Shown here one piece after another: positions 10,452-20,978 of a stretch of 64,000 nt of DNA (within the stretch, counting starts at the first letter, position 1; each line of letters starts with the position of its first letter). A program made the position numbers and the translations under genes. The notes below the pieces were generated by a model. It saw only the letters and a program-made list of their open reading frames with translations, did not search any database and was not told where the DNA came from. Source of the stretch: Isochrysis galbana (taxonomy: Eukaryota; Haptophyta; Isochrysidales; Isochrysidaceae); assembly GCA_018136815.1 (NCBI GenBank), contig CM030933.1:7504676-7568675 (forward strand), in the 5' to 3' direction.

Positions 10452-11799
10452 CGCGCGCGGGGGGGGGGGGGGGGAGACGAGGGCCGAGGACAGAAGGGTG
10501 TGGGATGCTCGCGGCGCGGCGGACGGAGGGCGTGGGTGTGGCAGCGGCACCCAGGTGCACCGAGACACACTCAACACATATGTCTAGAGTAACCTATTAA
10601 TAAATACATACTTCGTACGTAGAGATACACTCATACTAGAATTACCATATCAAAAATTCATACGATGACTCACATACAATATAAATAATGTCAAAACTAT
10701 TGTTATATAATTTCAACAAATTTTTATGGGTCGCGGCGCGGCAAAGGAACGGGACTAACGCTCACTCAAGACGGGACACCCTGCCGCGGCAAGCGCAAGC
10801 ACCTTTCCCCCCTTATGCTTATGCCACCCAGCTCTTCACTAGCTTTCTAAATTTTTAACAAAATTTTATGGGTCGCGGCGCGGCAAAGGAACGGAACTAG
10901 CGCTAACTCAAGACAGGACTCCCTGCCGCGGCAAGCGCAAGCACCCTTCCCCCTTATGCCACCCACCACCCAGCTCTTCACTAGCTTTCTACCTGCGCTA
11001 GCTGTAGCGCCCCTCCCTCCACACTCAAACAGCCCCACACGCCAGGATCCTGTTCTGGTCTCGCAGGCAAGGGGGCCTAATGGGCCTAGTTGGGCTGTTA
11101 GTCCGTAAGCTTACGGTGGTTTTGAGCTTACACTTACATCAGTACTTACATCAGTACTAATATCAGCTTACACCCCTAGTACAACTTCTTGTATCGCTAT
11201 TATTACACTTATACCTACTGGGGGGCGTCCAGCGTGCAGCGCGTGGCGCGCGCGCAAAGGGGAGGCCAGCGCAAACAAACAGAGAGCACGAGTTCGCAGG
11301 TGCATGTGAAGAAGAGGCCAAGAGGCCAAGGTGGTGGGGGGTGGGCAGCTAGCAGGAGAGATAGGGGGGAGGGAGCGGGCGGTAGGGCGGTAGGGCCTGG
11401 CGGAAATGTCTCGTTTTTTCTGCCCAAATGTCTCTCAGAAATGGGCGAGACATGTCTTATTCTGCAGTATTCTGCAGCCCAAATGTCTTGTTAAATGTCT
11501 TGTAGTTTAGTTTGTTTTCGTGTTGTGTGAGCACGCGTGCGGCGTGCGGTGTGCGGTGCGCCGTGGGCGGCGGTAGGGTGTTCGCTAATTCAACCATCTC
11601 AAGCCATCTATAGACGATAGAGATAGCGTCGCAAATACACACCTAAAAGCTCTCAAATCACATATACATACATACACGACTCTACACTGACCACCTCACA
11701 CCTTACTCATCAATCACCACGCTTGTTGCTATTGTAGCGCAACATCACGGACGCTTCAATCTGGTCAGACAAAGACGAAGCCGTGCCGCATGCGATCAG
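10452..11799. other. Intergenic with tandem duplication and short repeats
   Basis: Contains the 142 bp duplication listed separately, an AT-rich stretch at 10580-10720, repeated AAATGTCT words at 11405-11510 and an alternating cttacatcagtact repeat at 11130-11170. No gene is supported. Confidence 0.5.
10715..10991 (+). repeat. Direct tandem duplication, period about 142 bp
   Basis: Copy 1 (10715-10850) and copy 2 (10857-10991) share ttttatgggtcgcggcgcgg, CAAAGGAACGG, CCCTGCCGCGGCAAGCGCAA and CAGCTCTTCACTAGCTTTCT. They differ by scattered substitutions and a few small indels, so the duplication is fairly old. No coding content is recognised. Confidence 0.8.
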
Positions 11800-11861
11800 T
11801 CAGCGGACTATCCGCGGACTGAGTGGCGCCGCCGCTTGGATCGGTGGGGTAGAGTCATTGC

Positions 11862-11904
<43 letters not shown>

Positions 11905-12402
11905 CCCCCCACTCTCTGGCCCGTCGCCGCCGCCGCTTTTGCCAATGCTGAAAGGTTTGGCGGCGGACCGCCAAAGGCTCTCTGCCTCCGCTGCCCACCG
12001 GAGATCGACGGACGCCGCGTCGGCCCCGCGGTCTATGGCTCTCCTTGACTTCATGTCAAGTATTGCCAAGACCTTGGAGTGCGCCTTGGCTGCGCGAGCT
12101 CCGCGTGCCAGGAGCGCTTTCGTCGCGCCGTCGCGCGTCATTGGCAGTATGGGTTGATTCCCAATACCGCCTGCCAAGCCCACCACCCAGCGGCAGAAGA
12201 TGATTTCTGCTTTGGGTGGTGGGTTCCCGCCAGATGCGCTGTGAGGCGCTCTGGCAAGATCTTGGGCTTTTTTGCTCGCCGCGGCGTAGAGAGCTACGAC
12301 GTGGCCCGTCCTGAGGCCACCCACGGGTCTTGCCTCATCGATCAGCGCCGAATCTGGCACTGTCAGAGAGAGGAGGGCCGCGAGGGCAGCCTCAACGCTC
12401 AA
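11800..12402 (-). CDS. Hypothetical protein with C-terminal polyglycine
   Basis: A minus-strand frame of 200 residues. It starts MSVEAALAALLSLTVPDSAL, has an Ala-rich helical middle (ALLARGARAAKAHSKVLAIL) and ends in a polyglycine run encoded by the (CCG)n tract. No family is recognised. A neighbouring minus frame (12399-12712) overlaps its start and falls inside repeat B1, so the gene could once have continued into it. Alternatively this is only a GC-bias open frame. Composition alone does not distinguish the two. Confidence 0.3.
11863..11906. repeat. (CCG)n microsatellite
   Basis: About 14 uninterrupted ccg units followed by a short C run. On the minus strand it encodes polyglycine in the overlapping hypothetical frame. 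Confidence 0.9.
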
Positions 12403-12478
12403 CGCGGAGGCTTGTCAGCCACGCGTGGACGGCCGCGTCGGTGAGCTGGTCCTGGTTCTCGATGCCGAGTTCGAGTGA

Positions 12479-12830
12479 GGGCAAATCCTGCGAGGGGCGG
12501 GTCGGGATGGTCAGGGCGGGGTCTGCGGCAGCCAGGGTAGCTGCGTGCGCGCGCTGTGAGGAGCTGGGTGGGCTGCGCGGGCCATGATGCCAGAGGGTCA
12601 GGGGGTGGTCGGACTGTCGGCAGCCCGACACGGCGCTGCATCGGGCGGGAATCAAATGCCGAATGTAGCTTAGATATAAAGGAACCGATCCCCCCGCGGG
12701 CGCGACCGCCAATTCTTTACGGGTAGAGCGTGAGCGCGCGTGACGGAGGGGGGGGGAGGGGGGGAGAATCGCACCATTTCCTGGCTAAGATTTTCGTGGC
12801 GGCAGGTGCCGCCCCCTGAAGGTTTTTATT
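12479..12830 (-). mobile_element. Dispersed repeat B, copy 1 (intact, empty site)
   Basis: On the minus strand this runs through caccTGCCGCCACGAAAATC, TTAGCCAGGAAATGGTGCGA, an AATTGGCGGTCGCGCCCGCG-type block, CATTCGGCATTTGATTC, GATGCAGCGCCGTGTCGGGC and CCCCTCGCAGGATTTGCC. The same order and sequence occurs at 27565-27615 plus 28438-28850 on the plus strand, where element A2 splits it. Copy 1 therefore shows the undisturbed sequence. The element's class is unknown; no terminal repeats or ORF are recognised. The word tgtttgaccgccctag lies near both copies (12890 and 28880). Confidence 0.75.
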
Positions 12831-13344
12831 GGGCCTCGCGCCACGGTCAAAAAATGCAGCCCAACCCTTACTAATAGTGAAAAAGCCCCTGTTTGACCGC
12901 CCTAGCTATTGTTAGGCACCTAAATGGCGGCTCTGTCCCCACCTGTAACTGTAACACGAGCGTTTCCACGCTTTCATCTCCAAGCATCTCATCCCGTGCC
13001 CTATAGATAGATAGACAGACAACGTGTGGGAGTTGGCATGACCACAGATACGGAAGGTCAGCATCACCATGAGTCTTGCGTCTCAACGTCTCAACCAATG
13101 TAGCATCCAACCCTCACTACCGCCTCCCCATTTGCCAAATATCATTGGATCGTGTTCTCACTGCATCCAGATCATTAGCATATCGTGTGAAAATTGCGGG
13201 TAGGCCAAGGGAGGTTCGCTTCATCACGCACAACGACGATTGGAATTCGAGCATCGAACAATTCGCCAATGCCACATCATTGCAAAAGCAAAGAGCCCAC
13301 GAAGGCTCTTGCACATCAAGGGTACTGCATTGCAGCACACCACC
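12831..13344. other. Intergenic, downstream of the ISCA1-like gene
   Basis: No gene or strong repeat seen apart from the word tgtttgaccgccctag near 12890, which is shared with 28880. Confidence 0.45.
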
Positions 13345-13782
13345 TCAGCCATTCTGTCGGCCAAGGTCGAGTGGTTTCGTGGTAAAGGATTCACCGCAGC
13401 CACATGACCCCTCAGCATTGGGATTGTGAAAGACGAATTCGGAGGAGAGATCATCCTCAACATAGTCCATCGTCGTCCCGATGATGTGCATGAGCGCTGC
13501 TGAGTCAATCCACACCGTCACACCGTGCTCCTTGACCTCCTCGTCCAGCTTCTTCTTCTCAGTCGCATAATTCATCGTATACGAGAGCCCATTGCATCCG
13601 CGAGCTTTGATCCCTACTCTCACGGCTACAGGTTCTGCCCCAGCCTCTGACTTCCGTTTGGCGAGCAACGACTCGATGCGTTTTGCTGCGTTCTCGGTCA
13701 GCGCCATGACTGCCTTTTGCTCGGGCCGTCTCCGTGGTGCGCGCACTACTCGTCCCGCAACAGATGCCAAACCCCGTCTCAT
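13345..13782 (-). CDS. ISCA1: ISCA1-like iron-sulfur cluster assembly protein (HesB/IscA family)
   Basis: 145 residues from the Met at 13782. The core NAAKRIESLLA ... VRVGIKARGCNGLSY ... GTTMDYVEDDLSSEFVFHNP ... GSCGCGESF is the full A-type carrier fold. It has the three conserved cysteines (RGCNG and CGCG) that hold the Fe-S cluster. The wording is closest to eukaryotic ISCA1, which with ISCA2 supplies [4Fe-4S] clusters in mitochondria. The Arg-rich N-terminus (MRRGLASVAGRVVRAPRRR) fits a mitochondrial presequence. The frame is open to 13911 with a polyglycine start encoded by a C-run, which is less likely to be translated. The C-terminus carries about 11 residues (TTKPLDLGRQNG) beyond the usual end. 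No intron is needed. Confidence 0.9.
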   Translation of the reverse strand: MRRGLASVAGRVVRAPRRRPEQKAVMALTENAAKRIESLLAKRKSEAGAEPVAVRVGIKARGCNGLSYTMNYATEKKKLDEEVKEHGVTVWIDSAALMHIIGTTMDYVEDDLSSEFVFHNPNAEGSCGCGESFTTKPLDLGRQNG

Positions 13783-15021
13783 TGCTGCCTTGCGAAGTTT
13801 TCCGTGGAGTCCTTCGAGCTCGAGCAGCGTTGCAGAGCCTTTGGAGGGCCCTCGCGCTGCTGCTTTGTGCGTCTCGGTTGGCCCCCCCCCGCCCCCCCCT
13901 CCCCCTCCCAAAGCGTGCGCGTCTAGAAGATCCAGCAGCCGCCAGCCACAAGTTGTCGTAGAGCTCTCGCGTAAGTATTTGCTACTCTATTTGCTATTTG
14001 AATACCGCGCATCTACATATTCCTCTCCGCCGTGGTAGTGCTCTCTATCTGTGTGAATAAAAGAACTGGTCTCCCCTTGAGTCTAATCACTGATGGATTA
14101 AGGTAGCGCACGCACCAGTGCGGAGGGGTATGGGGGCGCGCCACCCTCTGGCTCCCTGAGCCCTGCCTTGAGCTGGTGAGTGCTGGCGGGCTGTAGGTGC
14201 GCTGTGCGGCTGGTGCAGGTTCCACCGGGTGCCTCTTCCCCGTCCGCACGCCCGCAGAGTCGACCATTGCCCCTCGGCACCGAGTTGAAGTGGGGTTGCC
14301 GACGGGCACTCCTACAGGCTCAAGAGGGTCTGGCTGCGAATGGGGCGGTGTGGGAAGGGGAGAACCGTGCGGCCTGTTCCCACACGCACATGAGGCGCCG
14401 GAGTCGCGCGGGGAGTGACCGCCCGCGCGACTCATGGAGCATCCATGTCACCCCCCTCCCCTTGACTCGACGTCCACCCACGTAAACCCCCCCACGACTC
14501 TCATGTGCTACTGATTGAGTCTGGTGGCGTAAGGCGATACTGCCTCGAAGGGGACTGCCCAGATCCTGTACGGGGACGATGCGACGCGCGCACGCGTTGT
14601 TTGTGAGAGTGCTGGAGTCCCTTCTCACGATGCGTCCGGTCGATCCGTTTGCGTGACTGCTGCGTGTGAACCCCTGGGTCCGGCCCTTCGCTGTGCTTGA
14701 AGTTTGAGGGCTGTGTGGCTGAGGGCGTGCATGAGGCTGAGATACAACAGTGACATGAACTTGGGGTCACCTGTGGGTGTTAACTTGAGCTTCTTTGCTC
14801 CAAGTGCATGTGTGAGCGACAAAGGGGCTAACCAGTGTGCTGCTACGGAGCACCAACTTCTATGCCTCCAGAAAGTGGTGTCCAAGATGCATTTAACGCA
14901 TGGCTTCATCTTTGTTGCACCCCTTTTTTTGTATGTAAAAAGCCTCTTCACTTAGTTCTAGCACGAAACCACACCCAGGCACCACCCTCGTGCCGCGTAC
15001 AATAACGTCGCACGGCACACC
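13783..15021. other. Intergenic, no supported gene
   Basis: A homopyrimidine/C-run (13880-13910) lies just upstream of the ISCA1-like start. Between 14040 and 14990 short open frames exist on both strands without domains. No terminal repeats of the neighbouring transposase relic were identified. Confidence 0.45.
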
Positions 15022-16711
15022 TCAAGCCGTTGGCTCCTCGACGCAGCTCATCTCGGAACCGATGTCCTCTTCGTCTTCCGAATCCGTACCCTCTGAGACG
15101 GCGGAAGACGGCGTGGCGGACGATTCTGTATCACTCTCTGACCTCTCACACTTGGGGTGCCGCTTGCCCCCATGGCACAGTGCTGAGCACTGCACACCTG
15201 CGGCGCGGCACGGACACGCAACCGTTGCGCATTTGGCTGAAGCTCCGCACGTGCACATCCGAGCGGCGCCCTTGTATGCGGCAGGACCTGACGGCTTGTA
15301 CGCGCCGTCTGAAGTCGTTTTGGCTGCTGCTTGGCTGCGTCTCAACTTTACTGCCCTTCGTTCCGCTTGCCTGACCTTCTTGTACGCGAGGGAGCGCCTG
15401 TAGACGCTTTGTTTTGCACGGCGTTCGAATTGTCTTGACCAATGCACCCGTTGCTGCTGCGTAACTGCCAGACCGGCGAGCTCAAAAAGACGGGCCTCAA
15501 ACGGCAGGAAAGCGGAAATACTAGGATCGCTTTCCCAGCCCTTGTCCACGAGGGCTATGAGTGAACCTTTGTTCACTTGCTTGCAGAAGTGCGTTCTGAA
15601 GAGGATGCCACCCGAGCTGAATTCGCACATCGTGGAGGTGCCGTTTGATGAGTGGTGGCCCCGTGTCTGCCAAAAACAATCATTCGTGACTAACGCCGAC
15701 GATCGTCCCGCCGTTGTGAACGTCGCCGTAGCGCACCACAGCGTATCGGACCAGCTGCATCGACTCCTCAGCAACTTGGCGGACGAGAGGCGCGAGCCTT
15801 TTGACGTAGCGGCGAAAGGTGTCCGCGCTCATGGGCACCATGCCATTGGCGATCGCGTCCGTCGCGTATCCCTTATATTGTTGGCCGGACAGCAACGCTC
15901 CGAGGACCGCCCGCACGGCCTCCCCTGAGAAGGTGGACACCCTTTCCTTCTTCCGGAGACCGGAAAGCCTCTCGCTTTCGTCCTCCTCCTCCTCCGCCGC
16001 TTCATGTTCATCACTCCCGTCGTCCCCGCTGCAATAGTCCAGGTTGGTGAGTTGCACGCGGGTGTCGAGCTTGAGCGTCACGCGGTGAGAGCACAATGAG
16101 CACTTGAAGACCAAGCACATGCCGTGGCCACCGTACACTCTCGGCGTTGCAACAGGACGTAGAGTATCTGGCACTGAGCACTTTGAACAGCTGAAGGTGG
16201 AGGCGATCTGCCCCGCCGCAACTCGAGCATTGACCATGAAGTGGCGATCTGGAGGCAGGACGTGAGCCTCGTCCTCAGCCACATCTTCACCTGCCGGTGC
16301 CGATGCAGCTCCCGAGCTAGCCTGCTCGGACCTTTCTTGCCCCCACTGGCGCCGGCAGTACAAGGCGCCGGCTCCACCTGGCGAGCCAAAATCTAGCTTC
16401 GGCTGAAGACCGGACCGCCTTCGGGGCCCCTCAACAAGCATTGGTGTGGCCTGCCCTCGCGACCTCCTTCGCCTCTGAATCTGCTGTGGCTCGTGCAGAG
16501 CCCCGTGCCACGCAGCGCCTACGTCTACGTCGGATTCTGCTTGTGCGTTGGACACGGGCGTTGCTCGCGGCGTGATTGTGTGCCGCACCATGGGCGGGAT
16601 GCTCTCGTCCTCGATCCCCACCGCTGCAAGCTCAGAGGCCACCTGCAATGCATGCCACTTGCTGCGCAGAGATTGCTCCCCAGGGGGAGAGGGGCGGGGG
16701 GGCGCCGACAT
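15022..16711 (-). pseudogene. Mutator-like transposase relic, probably missing its catalytic core
   Basis: Two minus-strand frames abut. The first (16711-15680, 343 residues) has a zinc-knuckle-like part (CSKCSVPDTL ... FKCSLCSHRV) and then GYATDAIANGMVPMSADTFR with a helix ending AEESMQLVR. These resemble the N-terminal region of Mutator-like transposases in algae, with the M-S-x-x-T-F-x-R signature. The second (15774-15022) overlaps it in another frame. It ends in an Arg-rich helix and a Cys-rich tail (CTCGASAKCATVACPCRAAG ... CSALCHGG) of the CxC type often found at the end of such transposases. The DDE catalytic region expected between them is absent and the join is out of frame. An intron at the join is possible but would not restore the core. 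Family assignment is by pattern only. Confidence 0.45.
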
Positions 16712-16886
16712 CTTCCTCTACCCCTCGTGGCGAGCTCCCCCCGCGACAGACCCCCGCAGAACGGTGCGTGCGCTACCTTAAAGAGTAGAGTAGAGTACAT
16801 AGAAATGTTTCGTGAAGGAGAGTGGAGTATTATGGTAGAATATGAATATTGTACTCCTCTTCTTCTTCATGTAAGTTCACGGACAA

Positions 16887-17055
16887 TGTCTGAGTTGAGT
16901 TCTGTTGAGTTCTATTGTAGACGTGTCAGATCTACTGCCGGTGTGGCAACGTCGACGTTTACCCCGTCGCTAGAGTGCGCTAGCCGATCGATGTTACCTC
17001 TCGTCTACACAACGTTGCTATCTATCACTGGGCCCCCTTGGTATGGGGCCAAACA
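16887..17055 (+). repeat. 5' LTR of the Copia element
   Basis: 169 bp, TG...CA ends, identical to 20762-20930. Contains the tandem gagttctgttgagttctatt word near its start. Confidence 0.95.
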
Positions 17056-18480
17056 TGGTACCCCCGCCGAGAGGGATTCGCCCCTCTTCCTCGCGCGACT
17101 GAGCGCACGCCCTCTGAGTCTCTTCACCCAACACAAGGTTGGACCAAACATTGACACCGAACAACTTTTCAAGTCACATGGGTTGTTCGAATCCCCGAAC
17201 CCGCTCAAGGGAGCGGATGCTGGGTGCCACGCCTCGCAGTGGGCTCAGCGAGCACTGTCACCGCCGACGCGCAGCTGGCACGTCGAATTCTCTGAACATC
17301 TGAAGCTCATCACCATCCCAGAACATTCTCTGGTTGACGGTGATCTCCCACAGCAATTTCAGTGGTATCCATACCACTTCGACCCAGAAGTGGAGTCCTT
17401 TGAAGCCGCGGCATGCTGGTATCGTCGTCTGATGACAGCAGGCACCGCCGAAGGTATGTGGATCGAATCTCATTGTCGCAACAGGAACTGCACTACACTT
17501 TTGGTGAACACTCCAACCTTTTGGACACATGAAAACTTCACCAAGAACAAGAACCCAGCAAGGCGCTGCAAATTTGAGTTGCAGCATGGTAGCCATGCCC
17601 ATTACAACCACGGCGCCTCACTGCTCTCTGACACCTCTGACCCTTTTGATGCATCATCCCAACAAGTTCGCATCGATCATGCATTCATGATGTCTGAAGA
17701 CAGCCTGGAAGATTATGACTCTCGAAAATTTCGCTGTCATCCCTTCGATGGCACCCCCGGACGTCCGTTCGAACTGTTTTGTCGTGACTTTGGCAATGCA
17801 TTCTCAAGGGACTACATCGGAGATTCTGATCTCACAACTTGTATGTTGGGATTGGATGTTGGGGGATACATTGAACAAGACCCTAACTCCGATCGATCGA
17901 TATTCGGAGGCGTGCCCATGTACCAATTCTACAATGCTGACGGCACGGTAAAATCAGCCGCTCGACAACAACTCACTGATCACATCAAAAGAAAACGGAT
18001 TCTCTTCTCTTACTTGGTGGAACACATCTCGAACACCGATCTCAGAGAGATGCTCACCTCCCAAGCACCACACGACGGAGCCAAAGCGTACCAACTCCTG
18101 TACCAACAATGCCACCAAGAAGTTGATGATCTCACCCTGATGGAGCACGATACCAAGTGGGATAACGTGTCACTCCTTACGATAGGGATCAACGAACATT
18201 CCATTTCAAACCTCATCACCCACCTTCATAGCCTGAATGCAAAGCGACCCTCCAATAAGCAAAAATCAAAAGACCAACTCGTTATCAAGGTACTCTCTTG
18301 CATCACATCGGATATTTCTGAATCTTTGGCTCACTCTTGCCAAGAAGAGATAGCTGCATCACCCCTCAAGCGTAAGTATTGGACTAACAATGAGCGAGAC
18401 ATAATTAAGCTTAAGGCAGACCTACAGCCACTCTGGCGCATTAAGTTCAACACCGGAGCCATTTCAACTCCTAAAGAAGG
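17056..18480 (+). pseudogene. Copia gag-like frame
   Basis: An open frame of more than 450 residues after the 5' LTR, without a clear ATG near its start. Its second half (SAARQQLTDHIKRKRILFSY ... LLYQQCHQEVDDL ... HSISNLITHLHSLNAK ... LVIKVLSCITSDISESL) follows the helical layout of Copia UBN2/gag proteins, which form the virus-like particle. No CCHC zinc knuckle is seen, and the frame is cut by the deletion at about 18480, where it passes out of frame into RT. Confidence 0.6.
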
Positions 18481-20707
18481 TGGAAGGCGCGCTACTCATG
18501 ACCCTTCGTCAAACAAAGTACATAGAGGAGATTGCTGCAACATTCTTGAGCGAACGAACAACGAAGTCGTTCACCACCCCCATATGCTCTTCTAGGATTG
18601 ATGAATTTCACAAATTATCTGGGGCGAGCTCTGATCTTGACAGGTCTCGAATGCGGTCAAAATCCTATCTCCAACTTATGGGCTCATTGCTGTGGGTCAC
18701 AATAACACGTCTGTCGCATTCATCCTAGATGATGCGATTTCCAGGCTCTTGTTTCCAGGTCCTTCGCCGTGCGGCCACACGGTGAAGCTCAGGTACATCT
18801 AGGTTGGTAGGGTTCGTCCCTAGCGATCAAGAATTCGGGTTCTCGTTTCGTTCCTTCTAGCCTGTTTGTCAGGTCTAGATTCCAGGTTTCCTCCTTTCGG
18901 GTAATCTTGACCCAAAGGAGCCAGGTCGCCTGTCACTCGCTGCGCGCTTGTCTCAGGCTCTCAGGTTACCTTGTGAAGGCTTGTTTAGCTTCTTGCAAGG
19001 CTTGTCGTTTCTTGTTGGGTTCCGGTTCTTTCTTGGGACCTGCTCACTTTCGTTGTCGTCCAGGCCTGTTCTTCGTAGGTTCTGCTTGGCCTGGTTAGGG
19101 TTTCGTTGCCTTCCCGCGTTCGGCGTTTGGCGTTGGCGTTCGGAAATTTCCTCTCACATTCCCTAGGTCCGCTACCCTTGGCTTGTAGGTCCTTGCTTCT
19201 TTCTTCTCGGTCAAGGTTTTGGCGAGCAAGTCGGTTGCTCTATCCGCTCGAGATTTGAGGTTTAATTTGCTATCTCCCCTTGGAGACCGGTGTAGGTTCG
19301 CTTCCTAGGTGAGGGAATCTTTCCCCTTGATGCAAGTTACATGCAAGCCTTGGCCCCTTTGGTGTTTCTTCCCCTTGGTTGCTACTCAGGGTTGTTCGTT
19401 AGAAGCGTCTAGAAGGTTCACGCTCAACGGCAAGATTTCCTCTGTCGTGAAGACATCTCGTTGCGATCTGTATCCAAAGTGATCGCCGTGGTCGCGCGAC
19501 ATGACGCTCCCCTTCGGACTCTCCGCTACGTGGGGAAGTTACAACGGAGACACGCTCCGGCCGTCGCTGCGGAGTCTCTCTCTCTCTCTCGCTCTCTCTC
19601 TCCGTCTCTCGCGACGTGTTTGAGTTATCGGTGATTTGGGGTCGCGGTTGCTTGATAATTTGCTTGGTTTGGGTGAATGATTCCGGTGTGTTCGTGGGTC
19701 GGTGTATCCTGTTGTTCTCAGCTCCGTTGTCCGTCGTTGTTCGCTGCGTCGCTGCACTCAAGCAGCCTAGGCTCCCTCCCTGAGGGAAGAGTTCTTTGTA
19801 GGTCTAACAATCTCTTAAAACCCAACACACTAGGGCCGCTAGGAGCGCCTCGCCGCCCCACAGCCCTTCGTTCGCCGTTCGTTCCCCGTCCAGACACCCA
19901 AATGGGGTTGCCCGACCCAGTCCAGAATTTCATTCACCCGACTCCCGGTGGGGAGGAGGGCCAAAGCGCCGCGCTAGCCGCCGGTGCTGCTCGCGACGGA
20001 GTGGCTCAGAGCCCTCCGGCTCCGCTCGACTCGACAGGGCCATCAGGCCATCTCGTTACATCTCGTTCACCTCGTTACAATCCAAGCTACGGCTTTGATT
20101 TCCACAACGTCCCGATATCTCCTTCCATGTCTCCTTCCTTTGTCAATTCATGCAGGACCCATCACCTCAAAATTATGATGCTGCCTTGAGCATACTCAGC
20201 TATCTGCACCATACTAAGACCCTCGGACTGACTTATGACGGAGCCAAGTCAAAATTGGAAGTTTATGCCGACTCGTCTTGGGGTTCAATTGCCAAACCGT
20301 TTGCAGGATATGTCCTCAAGTATGGGGGAGCATCAATCTCGTTTCAATCAAAGAAACTCAAGTTAGTCGCTCAATCGTCCGCTGAAGCGGAAACCGCCGT
20401 CTATGCTCTAGCCGCTCGTAACCTCCAATTCACCATCCATCTATTTGAGTTCCTTGATAACCCTCAGCAAATGCCCATTCCCATCTTCACTGACAATTCG
20501 GCAACGCGTGATTCAATTAAAAACCCCGGTGTAACTGCTCGCACTCGTCACTATGCTCGTTGGTTACTTTATGCTCGTGAACAATTTCTCCATCGTATCT
20601 CTATGCCGCATTGGATCTCGACATCGGCGATGACTGCTGATATCTTTACTAAATGCCTGGACAAGACTACCTTTCTCCGTCATCGCGCTTCCCTCCTCAA
20701 TGAATAA
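18481..20707 (+). pseudogene. Copia reverse transcriptase C-terminus plus RNase H, split by a nested element
   Basis: The segment starts with LRQTKYIEEIAATFL ... TTPICSS ... YLQLMGSLLWVTITR, the end of the Copia RT domain. At CGT|CCC it is interrupted by 18712-20111. It resumes with PDISFHVSFLCQFMQDPSP and the Copia RNase H end: LEVYADSSWGS, GYVLKYGGASISFQSKK, SSAEAETAVYAL, PIFTDNSATRDSI and an ADIFTK word, stopping at 20707. Removing the insertion and one TSD copy restores one frame. The polymerase active site (YVDD) and everything upstream are absent. Confidence 0.85.
18712..20106 (+). mobile_element. Nested insertion with TG...CA ends and 5 bp TSD, probable solo LTR
   Basis: 1,395 bp starting tgtcgcattc and ending gatttccaca, flanked by acgtc on both sides (18707-18711 and 20107-20111). 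TG...CA ends with a 5 bp duplication are the signature of LTR-retrotransposon integration. I see no terminal direct repeats inside and no RT or integrase words, so the simplest reading is a solo LTR left by recombination. A CT microsatellite lies at about 19573-19610. It was inserted between the Arg and Pro codons of the conserved T-R-P-D-I motif of the host Copia RT. Confidence 0.7.
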
Positions 20708-20761
20708 GGTTAAGCGGATTCCACAGTCCACAGTCCAGCGATGTGTATCGCTGTGGGGGAG

Positions 20762-20930
20762 TGTCTGAGTTGAGTTCTGTTGAGTTCTATTGTAGACGTG
20801 TCAGATCTACTGCCGGTGTGGCAACGTCGACGTTTACCCCGTCGCTAGAGTGCGCTAGCCGATCGATGTTACCTCTCGTCTACACAACGTTGCTATCTAT
20901 CACTGGGCCCCCTTGGTATGGGGCCAAACA
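20762..20930 (+). repeat. 3' LTR of the Copia element
   Basis: 169 bp, identical to the 5' LTR, preceded by the purine tract cgctgtgggggag and followed by the TSD gacaa. It ends 48 bp before the start codon of the OCIA-like gene. Confidence 0.95.
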
Positions 20931-20978
20931 GACAAGGTCTTAGAAGGGTCGACGCCCGGCCAGCTGTCGCAGTGGTCC

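Larger units (their letters stand above)
16887..20930 (+). mobile_element. Copia-type LTR retrotransposon, internally deleted, with nested insertion
   Basis: A 4,044 bp element bounded by 169 bp LTRs (16887-17055 and 20762-20930) that read identically base for base, start TG and end CA. They are flanked by the 5 bp target duplication gacaa (16882-16886 and 20931-20935). A tggtaccccc word directly after the 5' LTR is a plausible primer-binding site, and cgctgtgggggag directly before the 3' LTR is a polypurine tract. Inside are a gag-like frame, the C-terminal piece of reverse transcriptase and a complete Copia RNase H end. Protease, integrase and most of RT are missing, so it is non-autonomous. 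Identical LTRs indicate recent insertion, probably mobilised in trans. Confidence 0.95.

Noticed and set aside
16804..16870. A short upstream exon (MFREGEW...) spliced over the Copia to the OCIA-like gene via the gtaagt at 16871
   Set aside because: The pre-insertion sequence would leave an intron of only about 17 bp, and one acceptor choice creates a stop; the ATG at 20979 is simpler.
17056..17085. Assigning the Copia primer-binding site to a specific tRNA
   Set aside because: The sequence starts TGG as expected, but the complementary tRNA acceptor and T-arm spacing did not fit cleanly, so no tRNA is named.
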